Below are positions 1 to 7,895 of a DNA stretch of 58,061 bases, piece by piece (within the stretch, counting starts at the first letter, position 1; each line of letters begins with the position of its first letter). The notes beneath the pieces are model-generated. The model saw only the letters and a program-made list of their open reading frames with translations, ran no database searches and was not told the DNA's origin. This DNA is from Megasphaera hominis (GTDB lineage: Bacteria; Bacillota; Negativicutes; Veillonellales; Megasphaeraceae), in the NCBI RefSeq assembly GCF_014269395.1, contig NZ_JACOGK010000020.1:1-58061 (forward strand), given 5' to 3'. A program made the position numbers and the translations under genes.

Positions 1-1
1 T

Positions 2-109
2 GCAATGATTGAAGATTACATTGGCTATTACAATACTAAGCGTTTACAGAGAAAACTGGGTGTAGTAACCCCGATGGAAAAGCACAATAACTATTACGTG
101 GCAGCATAA
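2..109 (+). pseudogene. IS3-family transposase (OrfB), C-terminal end only, cut by window edge
   Basis: An open frame enters from the window edge and stops with TAA at 107-109. Its 35 residues include the YIGYYN...KRLQ..LG..TPME pattern typical of the end of the DDE integrase domain of IS3/IS150-type transposases, where a tyrosine-rich stretch and 'R-x-x-x-x-L-x-x-x-x-P' close the catalytic core. Only the tail is visible, so whether the element is intact cannot be judged; it is partial here because of the window boundary. It reads on the plus strand towards the right inverted repeat at about 165-188. Confidence 0.7.
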
Positions 110-111
110 AA

Positions 112-136
112 ACTGCCACCGGATATCGGTGGCAGT
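112..136. terminator. Hairpin at 3' end of the IS transposase
   Basis: A perfect 10-bp stem (ACTGCCACCG / CGGTGGCAGT) with a 5-nt loop lies 2 nt after the transposase stop. In the minus direction it is followed by TTTTT, so it can end minus-strand transcription coming from the MFS gene at 216-1517; in the plus direction no clear U tract follows. Confidence 0.5.
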
Positions 137-164
137 AATAAGTACATGTTTTATTTTTTGCTCT

Positions 165-188
165 GTCTACTTGACGGGGAGCGGTTCA
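165..188. mobile_element. Right terminal inverted repeat of an IS3-family element
   Basis: The stretch GTCTACTTGACGGGGAGCGGTTCA, taken as its reverse complement, matches 17 of 25 positions of the putative left end of the IS at 57943-57967 when one more base is included, and ends in TCA (TGA...TCA ends). It lies 55 nt after the transposase stop, as expected for an IS3 right end. The MFS gene stop is only 27 nt beyond it. Confidence 0.5.
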
Positions 189-215
189 GTGGAACAAGCG
201 GGGCTTAATATTACG

Positions 216-1517
216 TTATGATTGGCTTTCGTCGTGATGCAGGGCTTCAATGCGGTGAATGTCACCGACGATGAAGAGGAAGGAAAAGACACCTAAGGCG
301 GCAATGCAGCTAATGAAGATCATAGCACCGACGAAGGAACCTGTAAACTGCACGATCAGGCCAATGACGATGGGGGTAATGATACCTGCCAGGTTGCCGA
401 TGAAATTGAAGACGCCGCCGGCCAGGGCAACGGAATCGGACGGCGCAATATCACCGACAGTACTCCAAACGATAGCAGCCATGCCCTGGCCGAAGAAGGC
501 AAGGGCCATGATGGCAATGACGGCATTAAGAGAATCGACGTAGTTGGCGCCTAAGATCGTCATGGAGCAGAGGAGACCGCAAATGATGGGCAGCTTGCGG
601 GCCTTGGAGAGGCTGGCACCGCGGCGCAGCATCGTATCGGACCAGTAGCCGCCCAGGAGAACGCCGCATAAGGCACCGATATAGGGAATGACAGCGTATA
701 CGCCGGCCTTGAGGAGGGGCAGCTGTTTGGACATCACCAGGTACGTAGGAAACCAGGTCAGGAAGAAATACATGGTACTCGTGTTAGCAAACTGGCCTAA
801 ATAAATGCCCAGGAGCTGACGGTGCTTGAAGAGGTAGGTTACCTGGGACCACGTAATGGACTGTTTTTCACTCTTCGTTTCTACGAGGCCGCCGCCTTCA
901 CGGATATAGTCCAGCTCAGCCTGGTTGGCGCCGGAATTTTCACTGGGCTCCCGATAGAGGAAATACCAGACAATGCTGGCCAGGATGCCGATGACGCCAG
1001 TGACGTAAAAGATTTCCCGCCAGCCGTAATTTTCTAAAATCCAGAATAAGACCGGTGTCAGAAACGCCAGGCCGATGAATTCGCCGGCCGTATAGATGGA
1101 CGTAGCCGTAGCCCGTTCCTTTGCCGGAAACCACGAGGCGACGACACGGCTGTTCGTAGGAAAGGCCGGCGCTTCAGTGGCACCAATGGCCAGGCGGATA
1201 CCAAAGAGGGAGGCAAAGGAATTGCCCAGTCCCATAAAAATCGTAAATAAAGACCAGAAAAAGAGAGATACCGTGTAAGAAATACGGGAGCCGACGTATT
1301 CAATAAACCAGCCGCCAGGAATCTGCATAAGACCATAGGCCCAGGAAAAGGCGGAAAAGAGCAGCCCCATCGTGGCGGCGTTAAATTCCAATTCCTGACT
1401 CATACTGGAAGCGGCGACGGCCATATTCGTCCGGTCCAGGTAATTGATAGCTGTAAGGACGAAAAGCAGCGAAAGTATAAACCAGCGCTTTTTTGTTTTT
1501 TTCTGTAATTGTTGCAT
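216..1517 (-). CDS. MFS transporter, anion:cation symporter (ACS) family, sugar-acid type
   Basis: A 433-residue, 12-helix permease of the major facilitator superfamily. Visible family marks are the N-terminal 'NYLDRTNMAVA' of helix 1 and the 'GGWxxEYVGSR' loop 2-3 motif, both typical of the ACS branch that takes up hexuronates, galactonate, glucarate and related acids by proton symport. The second ATG (1517) is preferred because AAAGGA sits 8 nt before it; an ATG two codons earlier (1523) is also possible. A role in feeding the 2-keto-3-deoxy sugar-acid operon at 12187-15841 is inference, since the genes are 10 kb apart. The IS end begins 27 nt past its stop. Confidence 0.8.
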   Translation of the reverse strand: MQQLQKKTKKRWFILSLLFVLTAINYLDRTNMAVAASSMSQELEFNAATMGLLFSAFSWAYGLMQIPGGWFIEYVGSRISYTVSLFFWSLFTIFMGLGNSFASLFGIRLAIGATEAPAFPTNSRVVASWFPAKERATATSIYTAGEFIGLAFLTPVLFWILENYGWREIFYVTGVIGILASIVWYFLYREPSENSGANQAELDYIREGGGLVETKSEKQSITWSQVTYLFKHRQLLGIYLGQFANTSTMYFFLTWFPTYLVMSKQLPLLKAGVYAVIPYIGALCGVLLGGYWSDTMLRRGASLSKARKLPIICGLLCSMTILGANYVDSLNAVIAIMALAFFGQGMAAIVWSTVGDIAPSDSVALAGGVFNFIGNLAGIITPIVIGLIVQFTGSFVGAMIFISCIAALGVFSFLFIVGDIHRIEALHHDESQS

Positions 1518-1523
1518 AGTCAT

Positions 1524-2017
1524 AGTCCTTTCTCAGGAAGAAAAATGGTTGTTCTATTATTCACATAGGTAGTAAGAGAAACACCTACGCGTACATTGAT
1601 ATACTCGTCGTATTCATTTTATACAATAGATAGGGGAAAGGCTATTATTTATTTTAACTTAATTAATGCATAATAGCTATTAATATACTAGTATTAACTG
1701 TAAATAATGCATTAAATTCATAATATAGTCCATCTTTTTACCTTAAGGAATAAGTAGCGGCCATGAAGGAACGAACGACCAGGCCGAATCGATGGAATCT
1801 CATGGAAAAATAAAAAAAACGAAGGCAGAAAAGGCTTGTCATTCTACCGGGTAAAGCATAAAATAAGGCTATCCGCACAGGCAGGGTTCTAATGCCGCGG
1901 TGCTTTCCGTGTTTTCATAGGGAAAGAATTATATAAAAAGGCCAAGTTTCTTTGCCGGAGCCATTGTCCGGCAAGAAAGAGGCCGTAAGAAAAGGAAGAG
2001 GATAGGAGTAAAAGCAT
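1524..2017. other. Long AT-rich divergent intergenic region
   Basis: About 490 bp without a credible gene lie between the divergently transcribed MFS permease and decarboxylase. The notable content is an AT-rich block at 1640-1740 with an imperfect dyad (two ATGCAT boxes at 1666-1671 and 1707-1712 either side of ACTAGT at 1687-1692) and a smaller TAGGT...ACCTA repeat at about 1566-1587. No convincing -35/-10 pair was found for either gene. Confidence 0.5.
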
Positions 2018-4177
2018 ATGAAACACATGAAGATTGCGTACAGCTTTGACGTACAGTACTATTTTGTTGACAGTGACCGGGAAATCGTGCCTGTCGAAAA
2101 AACCGATTTTACAGATGTTGCCGTTGCCGTCCTTTCGGATCAGGATTTTGATTATATCGATACGATCGATGCAACGGGGTTTGGCGTGCCCATTATGGTA
2201 ATCATGCCGAGTGGCGAAAAGCTGCCTTCCCAGTATTTGGATAAGGTCGACGTCGTCCTTTCGGAGGAAGTCGTCAATAAGAGCCGCTGTATTGAAACGG
2301 CAGAACGCCTGGCCGGCAATTATGAACAGAATGTACTGCCACCCTTTTTTGGGGAACTCGTAGAGTATGTCAGTGAAAAGAATAATCCCTTTGACTGCCC
2401 GGGCCATCAGGACGGAGCCTTTTTTAAAAAGCATCCGGCCGGCCGCTATCTGTACGACTTCTTTGGTCCCCATATCTTCCAATCTGATATCTGCAATGCC
2501 GATGTCACCTTGGGGGATTTGCTCATTCATGAAGGACCGGCTTTGGACTCCCAGGATTTTGCCGCGAAAGTGTTCCATGCAGATAAGACCTATTTCGTCC
2601 TTAACGGTTCGTCTGCGTCTAACCGCGTCGTTACGAATGCCCTGCTGACACCGGGAGATCTGGTCTTATATGACCGCAATAACCATAAATCCGTGGCCAT
2701 CGGCGCTCTCATCCAGGCCGGTGCTACGCCTGTATATCTGGAAACGGCCCGTAACCCCTACGGCTTTATTGGCGGTATCGATGCCCACTGCTTCGATGAA
2801 ACCTATTTGCGTCAGCTCGCGGCCGAACGGGATCCGGAAAAGGCCAAGCAGGAACGGCCGTTCCGCCTGGCTGTGATCCAGCTCGGCACGTACGATGGCA
2901 CGCTCTACAATGCGCGCTACGTGGTCGACCGTATTGGCCACCTGTGCGATTACATTCTCTTTGATTCTGCCTGGGTAGGCTATGAACAGTTCATTCCCAT
3001 GCTCAAGGACAGCAGTCCGCTGCTCCTCGATTTGCAGCCTGGTGATCCGGGGATCTTCGTAGTCCAGTCTGTCCACAAGCAGCAGGCCGGCTTTTCCCAG
3101 ACCTCACAGATTCACAAGAAAGACAGCCATATTCACGAACAGGACCGCTACGTAAACCATAAAACCATTAACAATGCCTTTATGGAGCAGGCCACGACGA
3201 GTCCCTTTTACCCGCTCTTTGCGTCCCTCGATGTGAATGCCAAAATTCATGCCGGTGATGCAGGCCGGAAAATGTGGCGTGATTGCGTCAAGCTGGGCAT
3301 TGATGCGCGCAAGGATATTCTGCGGCGCTGTCATTATATCCGTCCCTTCGTAGCGCCGATGGTACACGACCGCCTTTGGCAGCGCGGAGATACGGAATCT
3401 ATGGCCGATGATATCGATTACTTTACCTTCGAGCCGGGGGCCAAATGGCATGCCTTTGAAGGCTATGGTCCCAACCAGTACCGTGTAGACCCGTGTAAGC
3501 TGCTCTTGACGACGCCCGGGATTGATGCGGAAACAGGGGAGTACGAAAACTTTGGCATTCACGCCAATATTTTGGCTACATATTTGCGTGGTAACGGCGT
3601 CATCCCGGAAAAATGCGATTTGAACTCGATTCTCTTCTTGCTGACGCCGGCAGAAAATAAAGATAAACTGCGCTTTTTGACGAGCCAGCTCGTCCGCTTC
3701 GAACGCTTTGTCGATAATAACGTGCCCATGGAAGAAGTGCTCCTCGGCGTGTATAACCGCTATCCCGGCCGTTATACAGGCTATACGCTGCGCCAGCTGT
3801 GCCAGGAAATGCATGATTTCTTCAAGGACCGCAATGTAAAAGACTTGCAGAAAAAGCTTTTCCGCCGTGAGTTTTTACCGGAATACGCTATGCGTCCGCA
3901 AGATGCACATTACGCCTTTATCCGGGGCCAGCGGGAACTGGTGCCGATTGCCGAAATTGAAGGCCGTATTGCCCTTGAAGGGGCCTTGCCGTACCCGCCG
4001 GGCGTGCTGTGTGTCGTGCCGGGTGAACGCTGGTCTCCGACAGCTGTCCAGTATTTCCTGGCCCTCGAGGAAAGCCTCAACGCCCTGCCGGGGTTTGCCA
4101 TGGAAATTCAAGGCGTGTATTTGGAACATGAAGACGACGGCCGTGTCCGCGCCTACGGCTACGTGCTGAAAGAATAA
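2018..4177 (+). CDS. PLP-dependent ornithine decarboxylase (Orn/Lys/Arg decarboxylase, fold type I)
   Basis: A 719-residue enzyme matching the large bacterial fold-type-I decarboxylases: an N-terminal wing/flavodoxin-like domain (about 1-110), the PLP domain (about 110-570) and a C-terminal domain. The Schiff-base lysine is K354 in SVHKQQ and the PLP-ring aspartate is D316 in LFDSAW; both positions agree, to within one residue, with the well-studied Lactobacillus 30a ornithine decarboxylase, which has nearly the same length. It would convert ornithine to putrescine and CO2. Lysine or arginine as substrate cannot be excluded from sequence alone. TAGGAG sits 8 nt before the ATG. It stands alone, with a strong terminator after it and no antiporter beside it. 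Confidence 0.85.
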   Translation: MKHMKIAYSFDVQYYFVDSDREIVPVEKTDFTDVAVAVLSDQDFDYIDTIDATGFGVPIMVIMPSGEKLPSQYLDKVDVVLSEEVVNKSRCIETAERLAGNYEQNVLPPFFGELVEYVSEKNNPFDCPGHQDGAFFKKHPAGRYLYDFFGPHIFQSDICNADVTLGDLLIHEGPALDSQDFAAKVFHADKTYFVLNGSSASNRVVTNALLTPGDLVLYDRNNHKSVAIGALIQAGATPVYLETARNPYGFIGGIDAHCFDETYLRQLAAERDPEKAKQERPFRLAVIQLGTYDGTLYNARYVVDRIGHLCDYILFDSAWVGYEQFIPMLKDSSPLLLDLQPGDPGIFVVQSVHKQQAGFSQTSQIHKKDSHIHEQDRYVNHKTINNAFMEQATTSPFYPLFASLDVNAKIHAGDAGRKMWRDCVKLGIDARKDILRRCHYIRPFVAPMVHDRLWQRGDTESMADDIDYFTFEPGAKWHAFEGYGPNQYRVDPCKLLLTTPGIDAETGEYENFGIHANILATYLRGNGVIPEKCDLNSILFLLTPAENKDKLRFLTSQLVRFERFVDNNVPMEEVLLGVYNRYPGRYTGYTLRQLCQEMHDFFKDRNVKDLQKKLFRREFLPEYAMRPQDAHYAFIRGQRELVPIAEIEGRIALEGALPYPPGVLCVVPGERWSPTAVQYFLALEESLNALPGFAMEIQGVYLEHEDDGRVRAYGYVLKE

Positions 4178-4197
4178 ACGCATCGATCCTTGTATAT

Positions 4198-4240
4198 AAA
4201 AAGCAGAGAACCGCCAATCAGGCGGCTCCCTGCTTTTTTT
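4198..4240. terminator. Bidirectional terminator between decarboxylase and metal-binding protein gene
   Basis: AAAAAGCAG...CCGCC / GGCGG...CTGCTTTTTTT forms a long hairpin flanked by an A-run and a T-run, so it works in both directions. It overlaps the stop codon of the minus-strand gene at 4239. Confidence 0.85.
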
Positions 4241-4505
4241 AGTCTTCCTTTTGTTCTGTGATTTTGCTGACGCCATAGCCGGCGTTGACTACGGCCTTTA
4301 AAAGATCTTTTTCTACGACGTCACCGGTAACGCGCAACGTAGCCCGCCCGCGGGGCAAATTGACATTCACTTTTAGAACGCCTGGCACGGCCAGCAAGGC
4401 TTCTGTTACATGCTCAGCACAGTTTTGGCACATCATGCCTTGAATATATACAAATTTTTCCTGCCCTTCCGCAGAGCCACCGAATAAATTACTGAAGAAT
4501 CCCAC
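4239..4505 (-). CDS. Heavy-metal-associated (HMA) domain protein, CopZ-like
   Basis: An 88-residue protein with one ferredoxin-like HMA domain (about 17-82). The metal site is GMMCQNC (GMxCxxC), the copper(I)/zinc-binding loop of CopZ-type chaperones and P-type ATPase N-termini. An N-terminal MGFFSNLFGG segment precedes the domain and is not part of the usual chaperone. Start is GTG with GGAGG 9 nt upstream. No P-type ATPase or CsoR/CopY regulator is nearby, so the metal and partner are unknown. A sequence resembling a Fur box (4527-4545) lies in its leader. Confidence 0.75.
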   Translation of the reverse strand: MGFFSNLFGGSAEGQEKFVYIQGMMCQNCAEHVTEALLAVPGVLKVNVNLPRGRATLRVTGDVVEKDLLKAVVNAGYGVSKITEQKED

Positions 4506-4526
4506 GTAAAACGCCTCCTAGAATAT

Positions 4527-4556
4527 GATAATGAATGTTATTCTAATTGTATTATA
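4527..4556 (-). promoter_or_regulatory. Possible -10 box and Fur-like site upstream of the HMA gene
   Basis: On the minus strand TATAAT occurs at 4556-4551. Between it and the ribosome binding site, 4527-4545 reads GATAATGAATGTTATTCTA, matching 13 of 19 positions of the classical Fur consensus. The -35 region is weak. This is a suggestion only. Confidence 0.25.
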
Positions 4557-4571
4557 CAAGAGCCATAAGGG

Positions 4572-4609
4572 AAAAACAAGTAAGCCCCCTGCTGCGTGGC
4601 AGGGGGCTT
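4572..4609 (-). terminator. Terminator of the metQ-metF transcript
   Basis: An 11-bp GC-rich stem (AAGCCCCCTGC / GCAGGGGGCTT) lies 14 nt after the metF stop, followed on the minus strand by ACTTGTTTTTC. Confidence 0.75.
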
Positions 4610-4622
4610 AGTAAGGTGACAC

Positions 4623-5480
4623 TTAGAGCAGTGTCTTGACGGCGGACGTAATGCGTTCCGCTACGTAAGGGCTGTTCATCGTATAAATGTGTACGCCGTC
4701 GACGCCATTGGCCAGAAGATCGACGATCTGATCGATGGCATAGGCAATGCCTGCATCGCGCAAGGCAACGTTGTCGTGGCCGTATTTGGTCAGGATTTTT
4801 TGGAACTTAAGGGGCAGGGAAGCACCACAGAGAGTAACCATGCGTTCAATTTGCTTTTTGTTCGTCACGGGCATGATGCCTGCTTCGATAGGGACGTGAA
4901 TGCCGGCCTTTTCCGTTTTTTCCAGGAAAGAATAAAAGCACGCGTTATCAAAGAAGAGCTGGGAAATGAGTTCGCTCGCACCGGCCTCTACTTTGATCTT
5001 CAGGGCGTCAATATCGGCCTGCAGGTTTTTGGCTGCCTGGTGGCCTTCGGGATAGCAGGCGCCGATGATATTGAAGTCGTCGCCTGTTTCCTGACGGATG
5101 AAGGAAATGAGGTCGCTGGCGTGGGCAAAATCGTGTTTTGGCTCAATGTCCGGCGTGCGGTCACCGCGCAGGGCAAGGATATTTTCAATGCCTTCCTTTT
5201 TTAATTCCTGCAAAATAGAGCGGACATCGTTTTGGTCCAAGTTGATGCACGGCAAGTGGGCCGCCGTTTCGCAGCCCAGCTTTTTGATGCGGCTGGCTAC
5301 CTCTACGGTCCGTGTCCCGCCCTGGCCGCCGGCACCGCAGGTGACGCTGATAAAATCAGGCGACAGCTTGCTCAGCTCCGTGAGGGTAGAAAAAACCGTT
5401 TCTACAGGCATGTCCTTTTTGGGCGGAAAGACTTCAAAGGAAAAGACAGTTTTTTTGGCAAAGAGATCACAGGTTTTCAT
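4623..5480 (-). CDS. metF: 5,10-methylenetetrahydrofolate reductase
   Basis: A 285-residue TIM-barrel flavoprotein that reduces 5,10-methylene-THF to 5-methyl-THF, the methyl donor for methionine synthesis. Family marks are the N-terminal FSFEVFPPK, ISVTCGAGG, HLPCIN and LALRGD motifs and the QLFFDN segment in the substrate/FAD region. Length is normal for the bacterial enzyme. It lies 46 bp behind metQ on the same strand with no terminator between, so it should be transcribed from the SAM-riboswitch-controlled promoter. This fits its role in methionine biosynthesis. Confidence 0.92.
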   Translation of the reverse strand: MKTCDLFAKKTVFSFEVFPPKKDMPVETVFSTLTELSKLSPDFISVTCGAGGQGGTRTVEVASRIKKLGCETAAHLPCINLDQNDVRSILQELKKEGIENILALRGDRTPDIEPKHDFAHASDLISFIRQETGDDFNIIGACYPEGHQAAKNLQADIDALKIKVEAGASELISQLFFDNACFYSFLEKTEKAGIHVPIEAGIMPVTNKKQIERMVTLCGASLPLKFQKILTKYGHDNVALRDAGIAYAIDQIVDLLANGVDGVHIYTMNSPYVAERITSAVKTLL

Positions 5481-5526
5481 AACAATAGGCTTCCTTTTTT
5501 ATGGTATAGTCTGACTGGGTTAGGCG

Positions 5527-6360
5527 TTAGAAGCTGGCGAGGATGGCGCCCTGGTACTTATCTTCGATGAATTTCTTTACTTCCGGCGATTGCAGGGCTT
5601 GCTGGAGCTCTTTGATTTCCGGACGATTTTCATCGCCTGCCCGGACGGCCAGAATGTTGGCATAGGGCGAGTCCTTATCTTCGATAAAGAGAGCGTCCTT
5701 CAGCGGATTGAGACCGGCTTCGAGGGCGAAGTTCGTATTGATCAGGGCAATGTCTACGTCTTCCAGTGAACGGGGAATCTGGGCGGCTTCCAGTTCGACG
5801 AACTGCAGGTGTTTGTCATTTTTGACAATGTCCTGGACGGTAGAAGAGATGCTGCCGCCATCTTTTAGGCTGATGAGGCCGGCCTTCTGCAGGATCAGGA
5901 GCGCCCGGCCGCCATTGGTCGGGTCATTGGGAATGGCTACCTTGGCACCGTCCGGCAGCTGATCCAGGCTGGTAATCTTTTTGGAATAAATGCCCATCGG
6001 TTCGATGTGTACCTTGCACAGGGCTACGAGGTTGGTGCCATGTTCGGCATTGAATTTGTCCATGTAGGGCTGGTGCTGGAAGAAGTTGGCATCGATTTCC
6101 TTGTCATTTAAAGCCAGGTTAGGCTTGACATAATCTGTGAATTCGACGACGTTGAGGTCAATCCCTTTTGCGGCTAAGAGGGGTTTGATCTGTGCCAGAA
6201 TTTCCCCATGCGGTACCGGCGTGGCACCGACGGTGATTTTAGTGTTGTGTGAAACCTCATGACCGCCTGTAGGCTTATCACTGCCACAGCCGCTTAAGAG
6301 AACGGAGAAGGATAAGAGCATCGTGGCTGCAGCCAGTGTAAAAATGTGTAGTTTTTTCAT
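5527..6360 (-). CDS. metQ: Methionine ABC transporter substrate-binding lipoprotein (NlpA/MetQ family)
   Basis: A 277-residue exported lipoprotein. The signal peptide has the lipobox LSGC with the lipidated cysteine at residue 25. The mature part is a NlpA-family periplasmic-binding fold, with the 'VGATPVPHGEIL' and 'NLALNDKEIDANFFQHQPYMD' regions typical of MetQ. It would deliver methionine to a MetN/MetI transporter, but no metN or metI gene is adjacent. The SAM-I riboswitch directly upstream strongly supports methionine as ligand. Co-transcribed with metF. Confidence 0.9.
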   Translation of the reverse strand: MKKLHIFTLAAATMLLSFSVLLSGCGSDKPTGGHEVSHNTKITVGATPVPHGEILAQIKPLLAAKGIDLNVVEFTDYVKPNLALNDKEIDANFFQHQPYMDKFNAEHGTNLVALCKVHIEPMGIYSKKITSLDQLPDGAKVAIPNDPTNGGRALLILQKAGLISLKDGGSISSTVQDIVKNDKHLQFVELEAAQIPRSLEDVDIALINTNFALEAGLNPLKDALFIEDKDSPYANILAVRAGDENRPEIKELQQALQSPEVKKFIEDKYQGAILASF

Positions 6361-6413
6361 ATACGTTAGGCCTCCTTGATTATGGAATATATAATGAATC
6401 GATTCGGACAGAA

Positions 6414-6450
6414 AAGAAAAAAAGACCCTTTCCCGAGAGAGAAAGAGTCT
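6414..6450 (-). terminator. Riboswitch-controlled intrinsic terminator
   Basis: On the minus strand GACTCTTTC...GAAAGGGTC is followed by seven T. It is the expression platform of the SAM-I riboswitch, 54 nt before the metQ start. Confidence 0.85.
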
Positions 6451-6458
6451 GCGTTTTC

Positions 6459-6549
6459 TTTATCTATCGGAATTGCTTCCGCAGGAATTGGCACCGTGTA
6501 ATCGGTTGCCGGGTTTCATAGGGCCAGTCCCTCCACCACTCTGGATAAA
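6459..6549 (-). ncRNA. SAM-I (S-box) riboswitch
   Basis: Read on the minus strand the segment carries the S-box core: AGAGTGGTGGAGGGA, then CTGGCCCTATGAAACCC, then GGCAACC, then GGTGCCAATTCC. The P1 stem is TTTATC (6549-6544) with GATAAA (6464-6459). SAM binding is expected to favour the terminator at 6414-6450 and switch off metQ-metF when methionine/SAM is plentiful. Confidence 0.95.
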
Positions 6550-6617
6550 AGCGCAATGAAGCTTGTCTGTACAAGACGGTTGTACAGAAGCCACTGCTAA
6601 TGAAATTGTTGATATTG

Positions 6618-6645
6618 ATTGTATCATGTAGAGAAAATTTGTCAA
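6618..6645 (-). promoter_or_regulatory. Sigma-A type promoter for the SAM riboswitch-metQ-metF transcript
   Basis: Minus-strand TTGACA (6645-6640), a 16-bp spacer, and TACAAT (6623-6618), ending about 70 nt before the riboswitch P1 stem. Confidence 0.75.
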
Positions 6646-6736
6646 TATAAGAAAAATGATATGACAAAAATATATGAATAGGAATACTTATATGCGAAAT
6701 CCGGCATGATACATGGCCGGGCTGACGGGCTTGCCC

Positions 6737-6764
6737 TTGACTTTACAGGAAAAGAACGTATAAT
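6737..6764 (+). promoter_or_regulatory. Sigma-A type promoter for the T-box/ECF operon
   Basis: TTGACT (6737-6742), 16-bp spacer, TATAAT (6759-6764), placed about 30 nt before T-box stem I. Confidence 0.75.
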
Positions 6765-6770
6765 TACAAG

Positions 6771-7058
6771 TAAACTATATGAGTAAGTATCGATGAACGA
6801 AACGAGTACATGTGCAACGACAGGTACAGCGAGCCGATGGCAGTGAAAGTTCGGCCCTAGGTCAGCAGATGGAATGGATTCGGGAGATGCGGCCTGAACG
6901 GTAACCAGTAGGGTTCGACGGTGTAGTTCCACCGCTATCAAAGAACCGTGTATCGCGTTATGCTGTACATGCAGAGCTGGGCTCGTACGAGCCAATGTGG
7001 GTGGTACCGCGGAAGATTCAACCTTTCGTCCCTGTCAGGGGATGGAAGGTTTTTTTAT
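6771..7058 (+). promoter_or_regulatory. T-box riboswitch, best specifier UGG (tryptophan)
   Basis: The T-box core GGGTGGTACCGCG is at 6999-7011 and is followed by a terminator hairpin with a T7 run (about 7020-7058). Stem I has the AGTA (6805-6808) / GAA (6872-6874) loop-E pair; the bases right after GAA, where the specifier codon sits in T-boxes, are TGG (6875-6877), then A, then TTCG pairing with CGAA at 6798-6801. This reads tryptophan. Caveat: the acceptor-binding UGGU would pair with discriminator A, or with G by wobble, while bacterial tRNA-Trp usually has G; an ATG (Met) reading shifted one base is less well placed. Uncharged tRNA should allow read-through into the ECF operon. Confidence 0.85.
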
Positions 7059-7082
7059 TGTCGTAAAAAGGAGAGAAGACCT

Positions 7083-7895
7083 ATGTTAGAAATGCGGGAT
7101 GTCTGTTTTCATTATGGGAATGGGACTCCTATTCTGGAACATATGAATGTAGAAATAGGTGCCGGTGAGTTCATTGGCCTAGGCGGCCGTAACGGTTGTG
7201 GCAAAACGACGGTGACGCGGTTGCTCATGGGCCTGGAAAAGCCCGTTTCCGGGGAAATCCGCTATGATGGCAGGATCATCAATGAAGACGATGCGTCCCG
7301 GCGCAGTGCTTTCATTGGCTACGTCTTTCAACGGCCGGAACGGCAGATGTTCCGCCCGACCGTACGGGATGAAGTCGCCTATGGGCCACAGCAGTTTGGC
7401 CGTCAGGCTGATGAAATTGAAGCCTCTGTGCAAGCGGCGCTGGAACAGACGGGCCTGTCGGACCTGGCCGATGCCTATCCGCCCAATTTAAACCGTGGCG
7501 AAAAACAGCGTGTTGCCATTGCTTCTGCCATTGCCATGCACACGCAGTATCTCATTCTCGATGAGCCGACGAGTGGTCAGGACAGTGCTGATAAGGAAGA
7601 ACTCATGCAGCTCTTGACCAAATTGAACCGCCAAGGCCTGACGGTCCTCATCATCAGCCACGACATGGATATTTTCGCCGAATACTGTCACCGTGTCCTG
7701 GTCATTGGCCAGCATACAAAAGCCTTTGACGGTACGCCGGAAGAGTTGTTTACCAAGCGGGATGATCTCTATGATCTGGGCCTTAGCCGGCCCGATTCCG
7801 TTACCTTGTCCCTGTCCGTACCGGGCCTGCCTTATTGCAAGTCCATGAAGGATTTTACGGCAGCTATGCTGCAGAAACTGGGAGGCCAAAAATGA
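7083..7895 (+). CDS. ECF transporter energizing ATPase (EcfA-type)
   Basis: A 270-residue ABC ATPase of the energy-coupling factor class. Walker A is GRNGCGKT (35-42), the signature is the divergent LNRGEKQR in place of LSGGQ, and Walker B is LILDEPTSGQD, followed by the ISHDMD switch histidine. It would couple ATP hydrolysis to vitamin or amino-acid uptake with the T-component and the S-ATPase fusion behind it. The ATG at 7083 with AAGGAGAG upstream was chosen over an in-frame start 45 codons earlier, which would lie within the T-box RNA. Its stop overlaps the next start (ATGA at 7892-7895). Confidence 0.85.
   Translation: MLEMRDVCFHYGNGTPILEHMNVEIGAGEFIGLGGRNGCGKTTVTRLLMGLEKPVSGEIRYDGRIINEDDASRRSAFIGYVFQRPERQMFRPTVRDEVAYGPQQFGRQADEIEASVQAALEQTGLSDLADAYPPNLNRGEKQRVAIASAIAMHTQYLILDEPTSGQDSADKEELMQLLTKLNRQGLTVLIISHDMDIFAEYCHRVLVIGQHTKAFDGTPEELFTKRDDLYDLGLSRPDSVTLSLSVPGLPYCKSMKDFTAAMLQKLGGQK

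Noticed and set aside
6460..6667. Short minus-strand frames of 61-67 codons upstream of metQ
   Set aside because: They lie wholly in the SAM-I riboswitch and its leader and are RNA, not protein-coding.
6874..6876. AUG (Met) as T-box specifier
   Set aside because: It would break the GAA-specifier-A arrangement of the loop-E motif; UGG one base later fits exactly, though the acceptor-site base leaves some doubt.
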